Below are positions 9,880 to 18,563 of a stretch of DNA of 64,000 nucleotides, in pieces. Source of the DNA: Hyphomicrobiales bacterium (GTDB lineage: Bacteria > Pseudomonadota > Alphaproteobacteria > Rhizobiales > Rhizobiaceae); the NCBI GenBank assembly GCA_900468285.1, contig UBTF01000013.1:1-64000 (forward strand), in the 5' to 3' direction. The position numbers and the translations under genes were made by a program. Each line of letters begins with the position of its first letter. Position 1 is the first letter of the stretch. Below the pieces are notes generated by a model, which was given only the letters and a program-made list of their open reading frames with translations, had not been told where the DNA came from and ran no database searches.

Positions 9880-10916
9880 CGATACGCAGCCTCAAATCGG
9901 TGGAGGAGTTGCATGATGCTGGCCTGATCGGCAGGCAGTCTCTCGAAAGCCTGCGCCCCGTGGCGGACAGATATGACGTGGCCGTAACACCCGCCATGGT
10001 CAAACTCATAGATCCCAGTGATCCGAAGGATCCAATCGGCCTGCAGTTCATTCCGAGCGATGCGGAATTGGTGCAGACGCCGCAGGAACGCGCTGATCCC
10101 ATTAGCGATGAGGCGCACAGCCCCGTCCACGGCGTAGTCCACCGATACCCGGACCGGGTGTTGCTGAAAGCCGTTCACATATGCCCGGTCTATTGCCGCT
10201 TCTGTTTCCGCCGGGAGATGGTCGGACCACAGGGCAATGGCACGTTGACGCCGCAGGAGCTGTCCGCAGCGCTCGACTATATCCGCGACCATGATGAGAT
10301 CTGGGAGGTCATTCTCACCGGTGGCGATCCGCTTGTGCTATCGCCGCGGCGTCTGTCCGCGATCATGGACGGTCTCAAATCCATTTCGCATGTGAAAATC
10401 ATCCGATTCCACACCCGCGTTCCCGTTGTCGATCCAGATCGCATCGGTTCGGAGCTTGTGGATGCCCTAAAGTCGAGCGGCAAGACGACTTACGTCGCGC
10501 TTCATGCCAACCACCCACGCGAACTCACGACAGAGGCACGGGCAGCCTGCGCCCGTATGATCGATGCAGGCATTGCAATGGTCAGCCAGTCGGTGCTGCT
10601 CAAGGGCATCAATGACGATCCCTCAGTCCTGGCAGAGCTCATGCGCGCCTTCGTTGAGATGAGGGTCAAGCCCTACTACCTCCACCACCCCGATCTGGCG
10701 CCCGGCACCAGCCACTTCCGATTGGACATAGAAGAGGGCCAGCGTATCGTTGCCGCTCTGCGAGGCCGTATCTCCGGCCTTTGCCAACCGACCTATGTCT
10801 TGGATCTTCCCGGAGGCCATGGAAAAGCCGTCATCGGTCAGAATGCGGCATCGAAACATGCCGACGGTTGCTACACGGTTTCGGATTTCAACGGCAACGA
10901 TCACCTCTATCCGTGA
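9876..10916 (+). CDS. epmB: EF-P beta-lysylation lysine 2,3-aminomutase (EpmB)
   Basis: The 346-residue protein is a radical-SAM, PLP-dependent lysine aminomutase of the EpmB/YjeK type, which makes (R)-beta-lysine for EpmA. The radical-SAM cluster motif is CPVYCRFC (Cys103, Cys107, Cys110). Downstream segments ILTGGDPL, HTRVPVVDP and HLDLAPGTSHFR-like sequence match KamA-family enzymes, and the PLP lysine should lie in the C-terminal part (LPGGHGKA). It lacks the longer C-terminal tail of clostridial KamA. The ATG at 9876 overlaps the epmA stop by four bases. An EpmC hydroxylase gene is not seen nearby. Confidence 0.92.
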   Translation: MTIRSLKSVEELHDAGLIGRQSLESLRPVADRYDVAVTPAMVKLIDPSDPKDPIGLQFIPSDAELVQTPQERADPISDEAHSPVHGVVHRYPDRVLLKAVHICPVYCRFCFRREMVGPQGNGTLTPQELSAALDYIRDHDEIWEVILTGGDPLVLSPRRLSAIMDGLKSISHVKIIRFHTRVPVVDPDRIGSELVDALKSSGKTTYVALHANHPRELTTEARAACARMIDAGIAMVSQSVLLKGINDDPSVLAELMRAFVEMRVKPYYLHHPDLAPGTSHFRLDIEEGQRIVAALRGRISGLCQPTYVLDLPGGHGKAVIGQNAASKHADGCYTVSDFNGNDHLYP

Positions 10917-11143
10917 TCGCCTTGTAAAATTGCCGTCGCGAAATGCGGCGTCACAGGGACTTCGGAGAGGTGGCGGCAGAGAAACAAAAATTTCACAATT
11001 CCGCCCCCATCCTGTCATCATAAAGAAAAATATTCTACCTATATTGAAAATCATTGATCACGCCGCAAATCCGGAGTATCAGTGTTTCAACTGGAGAGCG
11101 ATTCTCCGGTATTCCGGGTCAACACCAACGCAGGGAGAGTGTC

Positions 11144-11236
11144 ATGTCCAAACCGAAACACATTGCCGCAATCCTTGGAGTGCGGTTCGTGACTGCCGGA
11201 TACACAGCGATGTGTTCCCGCTGCTGTCGAATGTGA
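11144..11236 (+). CDS. Candidate 30-residue cysteine-rich micro-protein
   Basis: A short frame starts at an ATG that has a very good ribosome-binding site, CAGGGAGAG, four bases before it. The peptide begins MSKPKHIAAIL and ends CSRCCRM, so three cysteines cluster at the C-terminus. No family is recognised. Support comes from the Shine-Dalgarno sequence and the otherwise unexplained gap of about 390 bases between epmB and the next small gene. The upstream stretch 10917-11143 is AT-rich in part and contains no other convincing gene. It could equally be a leader peptide or chance. Confidence 0.3.
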   Translation: MSKPKHIAAILGVRFVTAGYTAMCSRCCRM

Positions 11237-11307
11237 CCTTACGGTCCAACCTTATCTAAAATTCAATTCGACGAATTGCTGTGTCACAAGCCACAGCGGG
11301 AGTATGT

Positions 11308-11502
11308 ATGATGCAAAAGCAAGTTATTGAATTCGCAGGTGAACCTGTCGGTATTGTCGTACCGGACGAGAACCGTTTGAAGTTCATCGCTGTCAAATTT
11401 CATGTTCACGATCTCGACGAACAGCGCTTTGACAGCGCAGACGATGTCCGCACGGCCATTCGCAACCTGGTGCGCAATCGCAATGTCGCGTCACTGGTCT
11501 GA
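11308..11502 (+). CDS. Small conserved-looking hypothetical protein, 64 residues
   Basis: The frame encodes a soluble acidic protein with one domain-like stretch: QVIEFAGEPVGIVVPDEN, then LKFIAVKFHVHDLDEQ, then an Arg-rich helix RTAIRNLVRNRN. I recall similar short proteins in other Rhizobiaceae but know no function. CGGGAG precedes tandem ATGs at 11308 and 11311, giving a spacing of five or eight bases; either may be used. No membrane segment or signal peptide is present. It is flanked by the 30-residue candidate upstream and a convergent RAM-domain gene downstream. The region 11503-11628 holds nothing I can support. Confidence 0.65.
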   Translation: MMQKQVIEFAGEPVGIVVPDENRLKFIAVKFHVHDLDEQRFDSADDVRTAIRNLVRNRNVASLV

Positions 11503-11628
11503 GAATCCGCAGACTTCGACAGATAAGACCCGCAACACCACAACCCTACCGCGCCATTGATGCGACAGCGCACAGCTTAGGCGTTGTCGCATCCATCTGA
11601 AACGCCTTCCCGCCGCTGGAGGGCGTTG

Positions 11629-11865
11629 TCAGAACGCTGTGAATGTCAGGGTCGTCAGAGACCGCACAATGCCCGGAATGCTGACGATATTTTCATTGAT
11701 GAATTTGCCGATATCCTGCTCCGGCGAGAGATAGATCTTCAACAGGAGATCATATTCGCCGCTCGTCGAATAAAGCTCGGAAACCAGTTCCGTTTTGTAG
11801 ATGGCATCGGCAACGTCGTAGGTCTTGCCGGGCGTGCATTGAAGCTGAACGAAAATTGGCTTCAT
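11629..11865 (-). CDS. Stand-alone Lrp/AsnC ligand-binding (RAM) domain protein
   Basis: The 78-residue protein consists only of the alpha-beta RAM domain that follows the helix-turn-helix in Lrp/AsnC regulators: a first strand PIFVQLQC, the helix and turn before SELYSTSGEYDLLLKIYL, and the C-terminal NENIVSIPGIVRSLTTLTF, which matches the domain's last strand. There is no DNA-binding part. Such stand-alone RAM proteins form dimers or higher assemblies that bind amino acids and may modulate full-length Lrp proteins. It is transcribed away from the FAD oxidoreductase gene, 270 bases apart. A GGGAA precedes the ATG. Confidence 0.8.
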   Translation of the reverse strand: MKPIFVQLQCTPGKTYDVADAIYKTELVSELYSTSGEYDLLLKIYLSPEQDIGKFINENIVSIPGIVRSLTTLTFTAF

Positions 11866-12135
11866 AATCGGTTCCCGTCACATGATGGATGATGCGCAAA
11901 ACGCAGACAGCCTTGCGCGCTGGCTGCACTATTGTCCGAGCAGAGCGCATGTTTCAACCCCGGTGGCGCATCTTGGCCATTCCTCCACATTCCCGCCAGG
12001 CATCATGTCATGACGAGATGTCGGTATTCACTTGCAAGGACTGCCACTAATCTGTCTTCATGACAGGCGGAAAAGACAATCGGCCTGCTGGCAGATGCCA
12101 CGACCTTTGACCTGTCACGTCCTTGGGTGATTTCG

Positions 12136-13419
12136 ATGTATAATGATCCGCGTTCACACGGCCTTTGGGAAAAAACCGCGCCGAAGCCCCCGGCGACGTC
12201 CTCCTTGGAAGGTGATTCCACGGTCGATGTCGTGGTCGTGGGCGGCGGCTTTACCGGACTTTCCACCGCACTTCATCTTGCAGAACGCGGTATTCGCGTC
12301 ACCGTTCTCGAAGGCAAGGAGATCGGCTTCGGCGGTGCGGGTCGGAATGTCGGCCTCATCAATGGCGGTATGTGGGTCATGCCGAAGGAATTGCCTGATG
12401 TGCTCGGCCCGGTCTACGGCGAAAGGTTGCTCTCGCTTCTTGGCAACGCCCCCTTCCTTGTTCGTGAACTGATTGAAAAACACCAGATCGAGTGCGAACT
12501 CGAGAAGAATGGCACCCTTCACTGTGCCGTCGGAGACAAGGGTCTGGCCGAAATCCGCGAACGCTGTGCTCAATGGGCGGCTCGCGGCGCTCCCGTCAGG
12601 CTTCTCGATGCAGAAGAAACCGCTCAGCGCGTTGGTTCGTCAGCCTATAGCGGCGCCTTGCTGGATGAGCGCGCAGGCACGCTGCAGCCTTTGGCCTATG
12701 TGCGGGGCCTTGCATCCGCAGCCATCAAGGCAGGTGCCACCATCCACACATCCAGCCCGGTCATCGACTATGAGCAGGATGGAGAGGGCTGGCGGGTCAA
12801 GACTGCAAGCGGTTCGGTACGCGCCGACTGGGTGGTGGTCGCGACCGAAGCCTATAGTGACGGCCCCTGGAAAATCATCCGCGAGGAGCAGGTCTACCTG
12901 CCCTATTTCAATGCGGCAACGAAGCCTCTGGGCGACAATCTGAGAAAGACAATCCTGCCAAACCGAGAAGGCTGCTGGGACACCAATGAAATCCTGTCGT
13001 CCTTCCGCATGGACAAGGCAGGTCGCCTCATATTCGGCAGCGTCGGGGCTCTGCGCAACACGGGCGCAACCATCCATCCCGCATGGGCAAAGCGCGCCTT
13101 GAAAAGACTGTTTCCCCAATTGGGCGACATCGAATTCGAATGTGATTGGTACGGTCAGATCGGCATGACCGACGATTCCGTGCCGAGATTCCACAAATTT
13201 GCAAAAAACGTCGTCGGCTTTTGTGGCTATAACGGGCGCGGCATCGCCCCCGGCACCGTATTCGGCAAGACGCTTGCAGCCCATGTTGCAGGTGACGTGG
13301 CAGAAGATGCCCTTCCCCTGCCGGTCACATCTGCAAAAGCCAGAAGCTTCCGCGCCCTGCGGGAAGCCTATTACGAGGCCGGGGCGCAGATTGCCCATTT
13401 TGCCGGCGAACGTGGCTGA
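12136..13419 (+). CDS. FAD-dependent amine/amino-acid oxidoreductase (DAO family)
   Basis: The roughly 427-residue flavoprotein belongs to the DAO fold that includes PuuB/OrdL-type gamma-glutamylputrescine oxidases. The dinucleotide-binding motif VVVVGGGFTGLSTALHLAE lies near residues 32-50, followed by the GAGRNVGLINGG flavin segment and, near the C-terminus, FCGYNGRGIAPGTVFGK, which closes the FAD site. The substrate cannot be named from sequence; an N-substituted amino acid or amine is likely. The ATG at 12136 is preferred over GTG 12127. It is monocistronic, and the RAM-domain gene is divergent, so an amino-acid-sensing link is possible but speculative. Confidence 0.85.
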   Translation: MYNDPRSHGLWEKTAPKPPATSSLEGDSTVDVVVVGGGFTGLSTALHLAERGIRVTVLEGKEIGFGGAGRNVGLINGGMWVMPKELPDVLGPVYGERLLSLLGNAPFLVRELIEKHQIECELEKNGTLHCAVGDKGLAEIRERCAQWAARGAPVRLLDAEETAQRVGSSAYSGALLDERAGTLQPLAYVRGLASAAIKAGATIHTSSPVIDYEQDGEGWRVKTASGSVRADWVVVATEAYSDGPWKIIREEQVYLPYFNAATKPLGDNLRKTILPNREGCWDTNEILSSFRMDKAGRLIFGSVGALRNTGATIHPAWAKRALKRLFPQLGDIEFECDWYGQIGMTDDSVPRFHKFAKNVVGFCGYNGRGIAPGTVFGKTLAAHVAGDVAEDALPLPVTSAKARSFRALREAYYEAGAQIAHFAGERG

Positions 13420-13464
13420 CGGCTGATATCGACCGCAGTTTGGAGCACTGGTGGCAGGGGTAAC

Positions 13465-13488
13465 CGTTATATTCTTGCGTATATAATG
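13465..13488 (+). promoter_or_regulatory. Candidate Mo-box 1 (ModE-type operator) upstream of modA
   Basis: CGTTATAT, an eight-base spacer, then ATATAATG form a dyad with 15 of 16 arm positions matching. This resembles the proteobacterial ModE operator (CGNTATAT and ATATAACG-like arms). It lies about 60 bases before the modA start, and a ModE-type gene is present at the other end of the locus. Confidence 0.65.
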
Positions 13489-13504
13489 CCAGCCCTTTAA
13501 GAAG

Positions 13505-13528
13505 CGTTATATTCCTTCGGATATTTCG
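13505..13528 (+). promoter_or_regulatory. Candidate Mo-box 2 upstream of modA
   Basis: CGTTATAT is repeated exactly, followed by an eight-base spacer and ATATTTCG, two mismatches from the ideal right arm. Its centre is 40 bases from that of box 1, close to four helical turns, so the two could bind cooperating ModE dimers. It ends 19 bases before the modA ATG, fitting a repressor site over the promoter or leader. Confidence 0.6.
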
Positions 13529-13547
13529 CTAGCTGGAGCTGACGGCC

Positions 13548-14336
13548 ATGACAATCTTGCGCAGGACATTCATCACAGGCGTCTTTGCCTTCGGCTGCTG
13601 CCTGTCCACCCTTGGTCTGGCACATGCGGCACCGGCGCAGCAACAGGTGACGGTTTTCGCGGCGGCGAGCATGAAGAATGCACTCGATGCCGCAAATGAG
13701 GCATGGTCGAAACGGACCGGCAACACCGCCGTTGTCTCCTATGCGGCGAGCTCGGCATTGGCAAAACAGATAGAAGCCGGTGCACCAGCCGATCTCTTCA
13801 TCTCAGCGGATCTTTCATGGATGGACTATGTCGCGGCCAGGAAACTCATCAAGGAAGGCACAAGGACCAATCTTCTTGGAAACCGCCTTGTCCTGATCGC
13901 CTCCGCAGACAAGGCTGCACCTGTAAACATCCAGCCGGGGTTTGGACTGGCGCAGCTCGTGGGTGACGGAAAGCTGGCCATGGGCGCTGTCGATTCTGTT
14001 CCCGCGGGAAAATACGGTAAGGCTGCGTTGGAAAAGCTGGGGGTCTGGTCTTCAGTGGAGGCAAAAGTTGCCGCCGCAGAAAGCGTTCGTGCCGCTTTGC
14101 TTCTCGTCTCTCGTGGTGAGGCCCCTTATGGCATTGTCTACCAGACCGACGCTGCTGCAGACCCGGGAGTGAAGATCGTCGGCACATTTCCGGAAAACAG
14201 TCATGAGCCCATCATCTATCCGGCGGCCATTCTGTCCCAATCCGGCAACCCTGCCGCAACCGCCTATCTGGATTTTCTAAAATCGCCAGAGGCTGCATCT
14301 TTTTTTGAAGAGCAAGGTTTTACCATTCTCAAGTAA
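13548..14336 (+). CDS. modA: Molybdate ABC transporter, periplasmic binding protein
   Basis: The 262-residue precursor has an N-terminal signal peptide ending near AHA at about residue 26. The mature part starts QQVTVFAAASMKNALDAANEAW, the typical ModA opening that supplies the serines binding molybdate, and continues with GAPADLFISADLSWMDY and VPAGKYGKAALEKLG, also family hallmarks. It delivers molybdate or tungstate to ModBC. GGAG lies well placed before the ATG. It begins the modABC operon behind two candidate Mo-boxes, so expression should fall when molybdate is plentiful (inference from the family). Confidence 0.95.
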   Translation: MTILRRTFITGVFAFGCCLSTLGLAHAAPAQQQVTVFAAASMKNALDAANEAWSKRTGNTAVVSYAASSALAKQIEAGAPADLFISADLSWMDYVAARKLIKEGTRTNLLGNRLVLIASADKAAPVNIQPGFGLAQLVGDGKLAMGAVDSVPAGKYGKAALEKLGVWSSVEAKVAAAESVRAALLLVSRGEAPYGIVYQTDAAADPGVKIVGTFPENSHEPIIYPAAILSQSGNPAATAYLDFLKSPEAASFFEEQGFTILK

Positions 14337-14400
14337 GATCTGACCGATCGCCTGCATAAACAGGCGGTCTTCCGGGTGCGGCATAAACGGGAACATCATA

Positions 14401-15102
14401 TTGGATTGGCTTAGCCTCAGCGCGCAAGAGTGGACATCCATACGTTTAAGCCTCTGGGTTTCCACCGTCGCCATGGTCGTGAGCCTGCCTTTCGGCATCT
14501 TCACCGCACTTTTGCTGGCAAGGGGCAATTTCTGGGGCAAATCACTGCTCAACAGCATCGTGCATCTGCCCCTCATTCTGCCACCCGTCGTTACCGGCTT
14601 TCTTCTTCTGATCCTCTTCGGGCGCAAAGGGGTCATCGGGCAGTTTCTGGATCAGTATTTCGGTATCGTCTTTTCCTTCCGCTGGACGGGTGCAGCGCTG
14701 GCTTGCGGCATCATGGCCTTTCCGTTGATGGTTCGCTCCATCCGGCTGTCGATCGAAGCGGTTGATCGCAAACTCGAGGAAGCGGCGGGCACCCTGGGCG
14801 CAAGCCCGTTCTGGATATTCGTGACCGTCACCCTGCCGCTGACACTGCCCGGCATCATCGCCGGAATGGTTCTGGCATTCGCCAAAGCCATGGGAGAGTT
14901 CGGTGCAACGATCACCTTCGTCTCCAACATTCCCGGAGAGACCCAGACCCTGTCATCAGCAATTTACACCTTCACGCAGGTTCCCGGAGGCGATGCCGGC
15001 GCGCTGCGGCTGACATTGGTCGCCATCGTCATCTCCGTGGTAGCCCTTCTCGCGTCCGAGTTTCTGGCACGCATTGTCGGCAGGAGGGTTCACGCGCCAT
15101 GA
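14401..15102 (+). CDS. modB: Molybdate ABC transporter, permease
   Basis: The 233-residue inner-membrane protein has about five hydrophobic helices and the conserved EAA cytoplasmic loop ([24 protein letters not shown]) that contacts ModC. The start is TTG at 14401, giving [19 protein letters not shown], which aligns with the usual ModB N-terminus; the next ATG would remove the first helix. A GGGA lies ten bases upstream. It follows modA after 64 bases and its stop overlaps the modC ATG (ATGA), so the permease and ATPase are co-translated. Confidence 0.93.
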   Translation: MDWLSLSAQEWTSIRLSLWVSTVAMVVSLPFGIFTALLLARGNFWGKSLLNSIVHLPLILPPVVTGFLLLILFGRKGVIGQFLDQYFGIVFSFRWTGAALACGIMAFPLMVRSIRLSIEAVDRKLEEAAGTLGASPFWIFVTVTLPLTLPGIIAGMVLAFAKAMGEFGATITFVSNIPGETQTLSSAIYTFTQVPGGDAGALRLTLVAIVISVVALLASEFLARIVGRRVHAP

Positions 15103-16175
15103 CCTTGACGCTCGATGTAAAACACCGGCTGGGTGCCTTTGCGCTGGACGCACAATTTACCGCAGGCAAGGGCGTGACCGCCCTGTTTGGCCGCTCGGGC
15201 TCAGGCAAGACATCACTTGTCCGGATTATAGCGGGCCTGATGAGGCCCGATCATGGAACCCTCGCTCTCGATGACATCACTCTGGCAGATAGCAAGAGGC
15301 ACCTCTTCACCCCCTGTCACAAGCGTCGGTTTGGCTATGTCTTTCAGGAGGCGCGGCTTTTTCCGCACCTGACCGTGCGCCAAAATCTGGTTTACGGTCG
15401 CTGGTTTGCAGGCAAGGTCCAGACGGGCGAAGACGGCAACAAAATCATCGAGATGCTGGGTATTGAGCATCTTTTGAAACGCTACCCGGAAAAACTGTCC
15501 GGTGGCGAAAAACAGCGCGTGGCCATCGGCCGGGCTCTTCTCTCTTCCCCGCGCCTGCTTTTGATGGACGAACCGCTTGCGGCGCTGGATGAAGCCCGAA
15601 AGGCCGAAATCATCCCCTATCTGGAACGGCTTCGTGACGAAACCGGCGTCCCCATCATCTATGTCAGCCATTCAATCAGCGAGGTTTCGCGACTGGCGGA
15701 CCAGATCGTGGTCATGAAGGGCGGCAAGGTCGATGCGGCGGGCCCGGCAGCGGAAATCCTTACCCACCCCACCTTCGGTGAACAGCTTGAACGCCGGGAC
15801 GTAGGCAGCATTCTGTCCGGCAATGTCGAGGCATTCGATACGGTGCATGGACTCGCCACCGTCAGGGTGGGTCGATCAACGTTACAGATCCCTGCAACAG
15901 CGGCCCGGGTCGGACAAAGGGTGCGTATCCATATTCCCGCCCGCGAGGTGCTGCTGGCAACGGTCAGGCCTGAAGGCTTGAGTGCTCTCAATATTCTGGC
16001 GGGCCAGATTGCCGACATCGGGCCCTTCAGGGACGGTTTGGCGATGGTTGCGGTGAACTGTGACGGAACGGTCGTTACGTCGCGCATCACGAGCCTTTCT
16101 GTCGAGAGGCTGGGCCTGGCCAAGGGGCAGACGATTTTCGCAATCGTAAAATCGGCGGCGCTCGATCCCTATTGA
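15099..16175 (+). CDS. modC: Molybdate ABC transporter, ATP-binding protein
   Basis: The 358-residue ATPase energises molybdate uptake. Walker A is GRSGSGKTS (about residues 31-39), the signature is [15 protein letters not shown], and Walker B is [12 protein letters not shown], all intact. A C-terminal molybdate-binding TOBE domain (about residues 290-355) is present, as in most ModC proteins, and may gate transport by substrate. Its 3' end overlaps by seven bases the end of the convergent modE gene, so no terminator space is left between them. Confidence 0.95.
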   Translation: MTLTLDVKHRLGAFALDAQFTAGKGVTALFGRSGSGKTSLVRIIAGLMRPDHGTLALDDITLADSKRHLFTPCHKRRFGYVFQEARLFPHLTVRQNLVYGRWFAGKVQTGEDGNKIIEMLGIEHLLKRYPEKLSGGEKQRVAIGRALLSSPRLLLMDEPLAALDEARKAEIIPYLERLRDETGVPIIYVSHSISEVSRLADQIVVMKGGKVDAAGPAAEILTHPTFGEQLERRDVGSILSGNVEAFDTVHGLATVRVGRSTLQIPATAARVGQRVRIHIPAREVLLATVRPEGLSALNILAGQIADIGPFRDGLAMVAVNCDGTVVTSRITSLSVERLGLAKGQTIFAIVKSAALDPY

Positions 16176-16531
16176 TCTTTGTTACGATGGGCCTCAAGCC
16201 AGTCGAGATCTTCCTTCAACGCATTCTCGAGGCGTCTTTCCATGTTGCGATAGCGCTCAAGCAAGGTCTGACCAAACTCCGTCAGAACCGCCCCGCCGCC
16301 CTGGCTGCCGCCACGCTGGCGCTCAATGACCGTATCCTTGAACATATGGTTCAAAGCATCCACCAATAGCCACGCACGTCGATAGGACATATCCATGGCC
16401 CGCCCGGCAGCGGAAATGGAGCCTGTCGAAGCAATCAGTTCCATGAGCTGGGCTTTCCCAGGCCCCAACCGATCCCCCAGGGGAAAATCGATTCGAAGGG
16501 TCGTTTTCAAAGGCGATTCGCGTCCACTCAT
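16169..16531 (-). CDS. modE: ModE-type molybdenum regulator, DNA-binding domain only
   Basis: The 120-residue protein matches the N-terminal winged-helix domain of ModE: a start of [22 protein letters not shown], the helix-turn-helix [25 protein letters not shown] and the wing [14 protein letters not shown]. The C-terminal molybdate-binding (MOP/TOBE) domains of Escherichia coli ModE are absent, a form common in alphaproteobacteria, so how it senses molybdate is not shown here. The ATG at 16531 overlaps the stop of the upstream peptidase gene in ATGA; an earlier frame extension is just that gene's other reading frame. It probably represses modABC through the boxes at 13465 and 13505. Confidence 0.82.
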   Translation of the reverse strand: MSGRESPLKTTLRIDFPLGDRLGPGKAQLMELIASTGSISAAGRAMDMSYRRAWLLVDALNHMFKDTVIERQRGGSQGGGAVLTEFGQTLLERYRNMERRLENALKEDLDWLEAHRNKDQ

Positions 16532-17526
16532 TCTGCCTCGCCAGCGAACTGATCGCGCCACGCTTTTTGCGCCCCCGGGTAAGGCAGGGAGCTTGCCTCG
16601 TAGATACCGCGCGCAATCGCACGACTGACGGTCGTCGCCGCGAGGTGGCAAAGCTCGGCAAAATCATTCGCGGTTTCCAATGGCATCTTTCCCGTGGCCG
16701 CAGCAAACATGGTATCGCCGTCACTGGCCAAATGCGACGGCATGACAGCACGTGCGAGCCCGCCCTGCGCCATGATCGACAGCCGATGCGCCTGCGCCTT
16801 GGTCAAAACGGCATCCGTCACCACACAGCCGATGGTCGTTGCAGTCTGCGTCGCGCCCTTGATGCACATGGCCGTATCGGCTGGCGAAAACTGCGATGGC
16901 AACCCGAAGCCTCCGAACTCACCATTCTGCTCGAACGGGGCGGCCCAGAAGTGCCTGCTCGCTCCAACTGTTGTCGATCCCAATGCATTGACGGCCACAA
17001 TGGCTGCAATCCTGTGACCACCTGTCGTCGTTGCGCTGACAGATCCCAGCCCACCCTTCCATGTTGCCGTGGTCGCACCTGTGCCAGCCCCGACGCTGCC
17101 CAGCAGGAAGGGCTGGGCACTGGCGGCCTTGAATGCAGCATAACCCATTTCGCGATAGGGGGAGTGGACGCCCCAATCCTTGTTTCCTCCATTGAGCAGG
17201 TCCATGAGAATGGCCTGTGGGACAATGGGGACACGGGTCGTCCCGACGGGAAAGCCACGACCGATTTCGCGAAGGCCCGCCTGCACCCCGCCCGCTGCAT
17301 CCAGCCCGAAGGCAGAACCACCGGACAGCACGAAGGCATCTACTTTGGCTATCGTCATTGAGGGGTCGAGCAAGGCAGTATCACGCCCGCCCGGCGCACC
17401 ACCAAGAATGCATCCGGACGCGGTTGCAGGTTCATCGAACAGAATGGCCGTGACGCCCGAACCCAGCTGGAGATCCGTCACATGGCCAACGGAGACACCT
17501 TCGATATCGATCAGCAGATTGTGCAC
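16528..17526 (-). CDS. P1/S58-family peptidase (DmpA-like N-terminal nucleophile aminopeptidase)
   Basis: The 332-residue protein belongs to the P1/DmpA group, whose precursors self-cleave to expose an N-terminal Ser or Thr nucleophile. The family features GVSVGHVTD, SGGSAFGLDAAGGV and WGVHSPY are present, and the likely processing site lies at the threonine pair T230-T231 (TTIGCVVTDA), followed by SDGDTMFAAATGK. In many relatives an Asn precedes the Thr; here it is Ala. The start is a GTG at 17526. It is translationally coupled to modE and lies 62 bases downstream of thiG on the same strand, so it may be cotranscribed with the thi genes. Substrate unknown. Confidence 0.85.
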   Translation of the reverse strand: MHNLLIDIEGVSVGHVTDLQLGSGVTAILFDEPATASGCILGGAPGGRDTALLDPSMTIAKVDAFVLSGGSAFGLDAAGGVQAGLREIGRGFPVGTTRVPIVPQAILMDLLNGGNKDWGVHSPYREMGYAAFKAASAQPFLLGSVGAGTGATTATWKGGLGSVSATTTGGHRIAAIVAVNALGSTTVGASRHFWAAPFEQNGEFGGFGLPSQFSPADTAMCIKGATQTATTIGCVVTDAVLTKAQAHRLSIMAQGGLARAVMPSHLASDGDTMFAAATGKMPLETANDFAELCHLAATTVSRAIARGIYEASSLPYPGAQKAWRDQFAGEAE

Positions 17527-17588
17527 GGCGCAACACCTTTCAGGTCATCTCTGCCGGTATCTCGCCGCGCCATCCTCTTGTCAACGCC

Positions 17589-18362
17589 TCAGGAAAACAC
17601 CGCCGTCCCAATGACCGGCGTCGAAGGAACCGCCATATCCCGCGGCTCCAGCATACCGGAAAGATAGGCTTCGCGCCCGGCGGTCACCGCCTTCGCAAAG
17701 GCACCCGCCATGATGACGGGATTGCCCGCTCCGGCAACGGCCGTGTTGAGAAGGACAGCGTCATAGCCTAGCTCCATCACGGTTGCAGCATGGGAAGGGC
17801 GTCCCAGCCCCGCATCGACGATCATCGGCACCTCCGGAAAATGGGCCCGCATGGAGCGCAAGGCGGTCACGTTCAACGGCCCCATGGCGCTGCCGATGGG
17901 CGCGCACCAGGGCATCAATATCCTGCAACCGGCATCGATCAGCTTTTCGGCCACCACAAGATCGTCTGTCGTATAGGGAAATACCTCGAAGCCGTCATCG
18001 CTGAGAATGCGGGCGGCCTCCACCAGCGCAAACACATCCGGCTGAAGTGTATCGTGGTTGCCGATCACCTCCAGCTTGATCCAGTTTGTCTTGAAAACCT
18101 CACGTGCCATTTTCGCCGTCAAAACAGCCTCTTTTGCGGTATGGCAACCGGCAGTATTGGGCAGGATATTGCGGTCCAGCTCCCGGATAAGCTCGAAAAA
18201 CTGCCCGCCTTGCCTGCTTCCCGCCATTTCCCGTCGCAGCGAAATGGTCAGGATGTCCGTCTTGCTGGCGCGCACCGCATCCGCCAGAACGGCAGGAGAG
18301 GGATAACGTGCGGTGCCAAGCAGCAACCGCGAGCCAATCTCGCGTTCGTAGAGTTTCAGCAT
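17589..18362 (-). CDS. thiG: Thiazole synthase
   Basis: The 257-residue TIM-barrel enzyme condenses deoxyxylulose phosphate, dehydroglycine and ThiS-carried sulfur into the thiazole of thiamine. The Schiff-base lysine is Lys96 in [10 protein letters not shown], and phosphate-binding loops are seen in [13 protein letters not shown] and [13 protein letters not shown]. Length and sequence are normal. It starts three bases after thiS, in the order thiC-thiO-thiS-thiG, so its substrate iminoglycine should come from ThiO. No thiE follows: the next gene downstream on this strand is a P1 peptidase. Confidence 0.96.
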   Translation of the reverse strand: MLKLYEREIGSRLLLGTARYPSPAVLADAVRASKTDILTISLRREMAGSRQGGQFFELIRELDRNILPNTAGCHTAKEAVLTAKMAREVFKTNWIKLEVIGNHDTLQPDVFALVEAARILSDDGFEVFPYTTDDLVVAEKLIDAGCRILMPWCAPIGSAMGPLNVTALRSMRAHFPEVPMIVDAGLGRPSHAATVMELGYDAVLLNTAVAGAGNPVIMAGAFAKAVTAGREAYLSGMLEPRDMAVPSTPVIGTAVFS

Positions 18363-18365
18363 GGC

Positions 18366-18563
18366 CTACCCTCCCTGCATGGGTGAAAGAACTTCAACCC
18401 GGTCAAATTCCTTGAGGCGAAAGTCACTGCGATCCTGCGCGTGGACGAGATCGCCGTTGACGGCAGTCGCCAGCCACTCGCCTTCATAGTCAAGCGCTGC
18501 CAGCACGGTCGAAAGCCGGTCGGCAGCAAGATCATGCTCTTGCCCATTGACGAGAATTTTCAT
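18366..18563 (-). CDS. thiS: Sulfur carrier protein ThiS
   Basis: The 65-residue ubiquitin-like protein ends in QGG, the diglycine that is adenylated and thiocarboxylated to donate sulfur to ThiG. The start MKILVNGQEHDL is set by a strong AGGAGG a few bases upstream. The core LSTVLAALDYEGEWLATAVNGDLV is typical. Its 5' end overlaps the end of thiO by 32 bases in a different frame, and the gene ends three bases before thiG, so translation of the three genes is closely linked. Confidence 0.95.
   Translation of the reverse strand: MKILVNGQEHDLAADRLSTVLAALDYEGEWLATAVNGDLVHAQDRSDFRLKEFDRVEVLSPMQGG

Noticed and set aside
10898..10919. CGATCAC and GTGATCG hairpin at the epmB stop codon as terminator
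   Set aside because: The stem is short and no T tract follows, so termination is not supported.
11601..11627. AACGCC and GGCGTT repeat downstream of the RAM-domain gene as terminator
   Set aside because: The loop is long and the minus-strand continuation is not T-rich.
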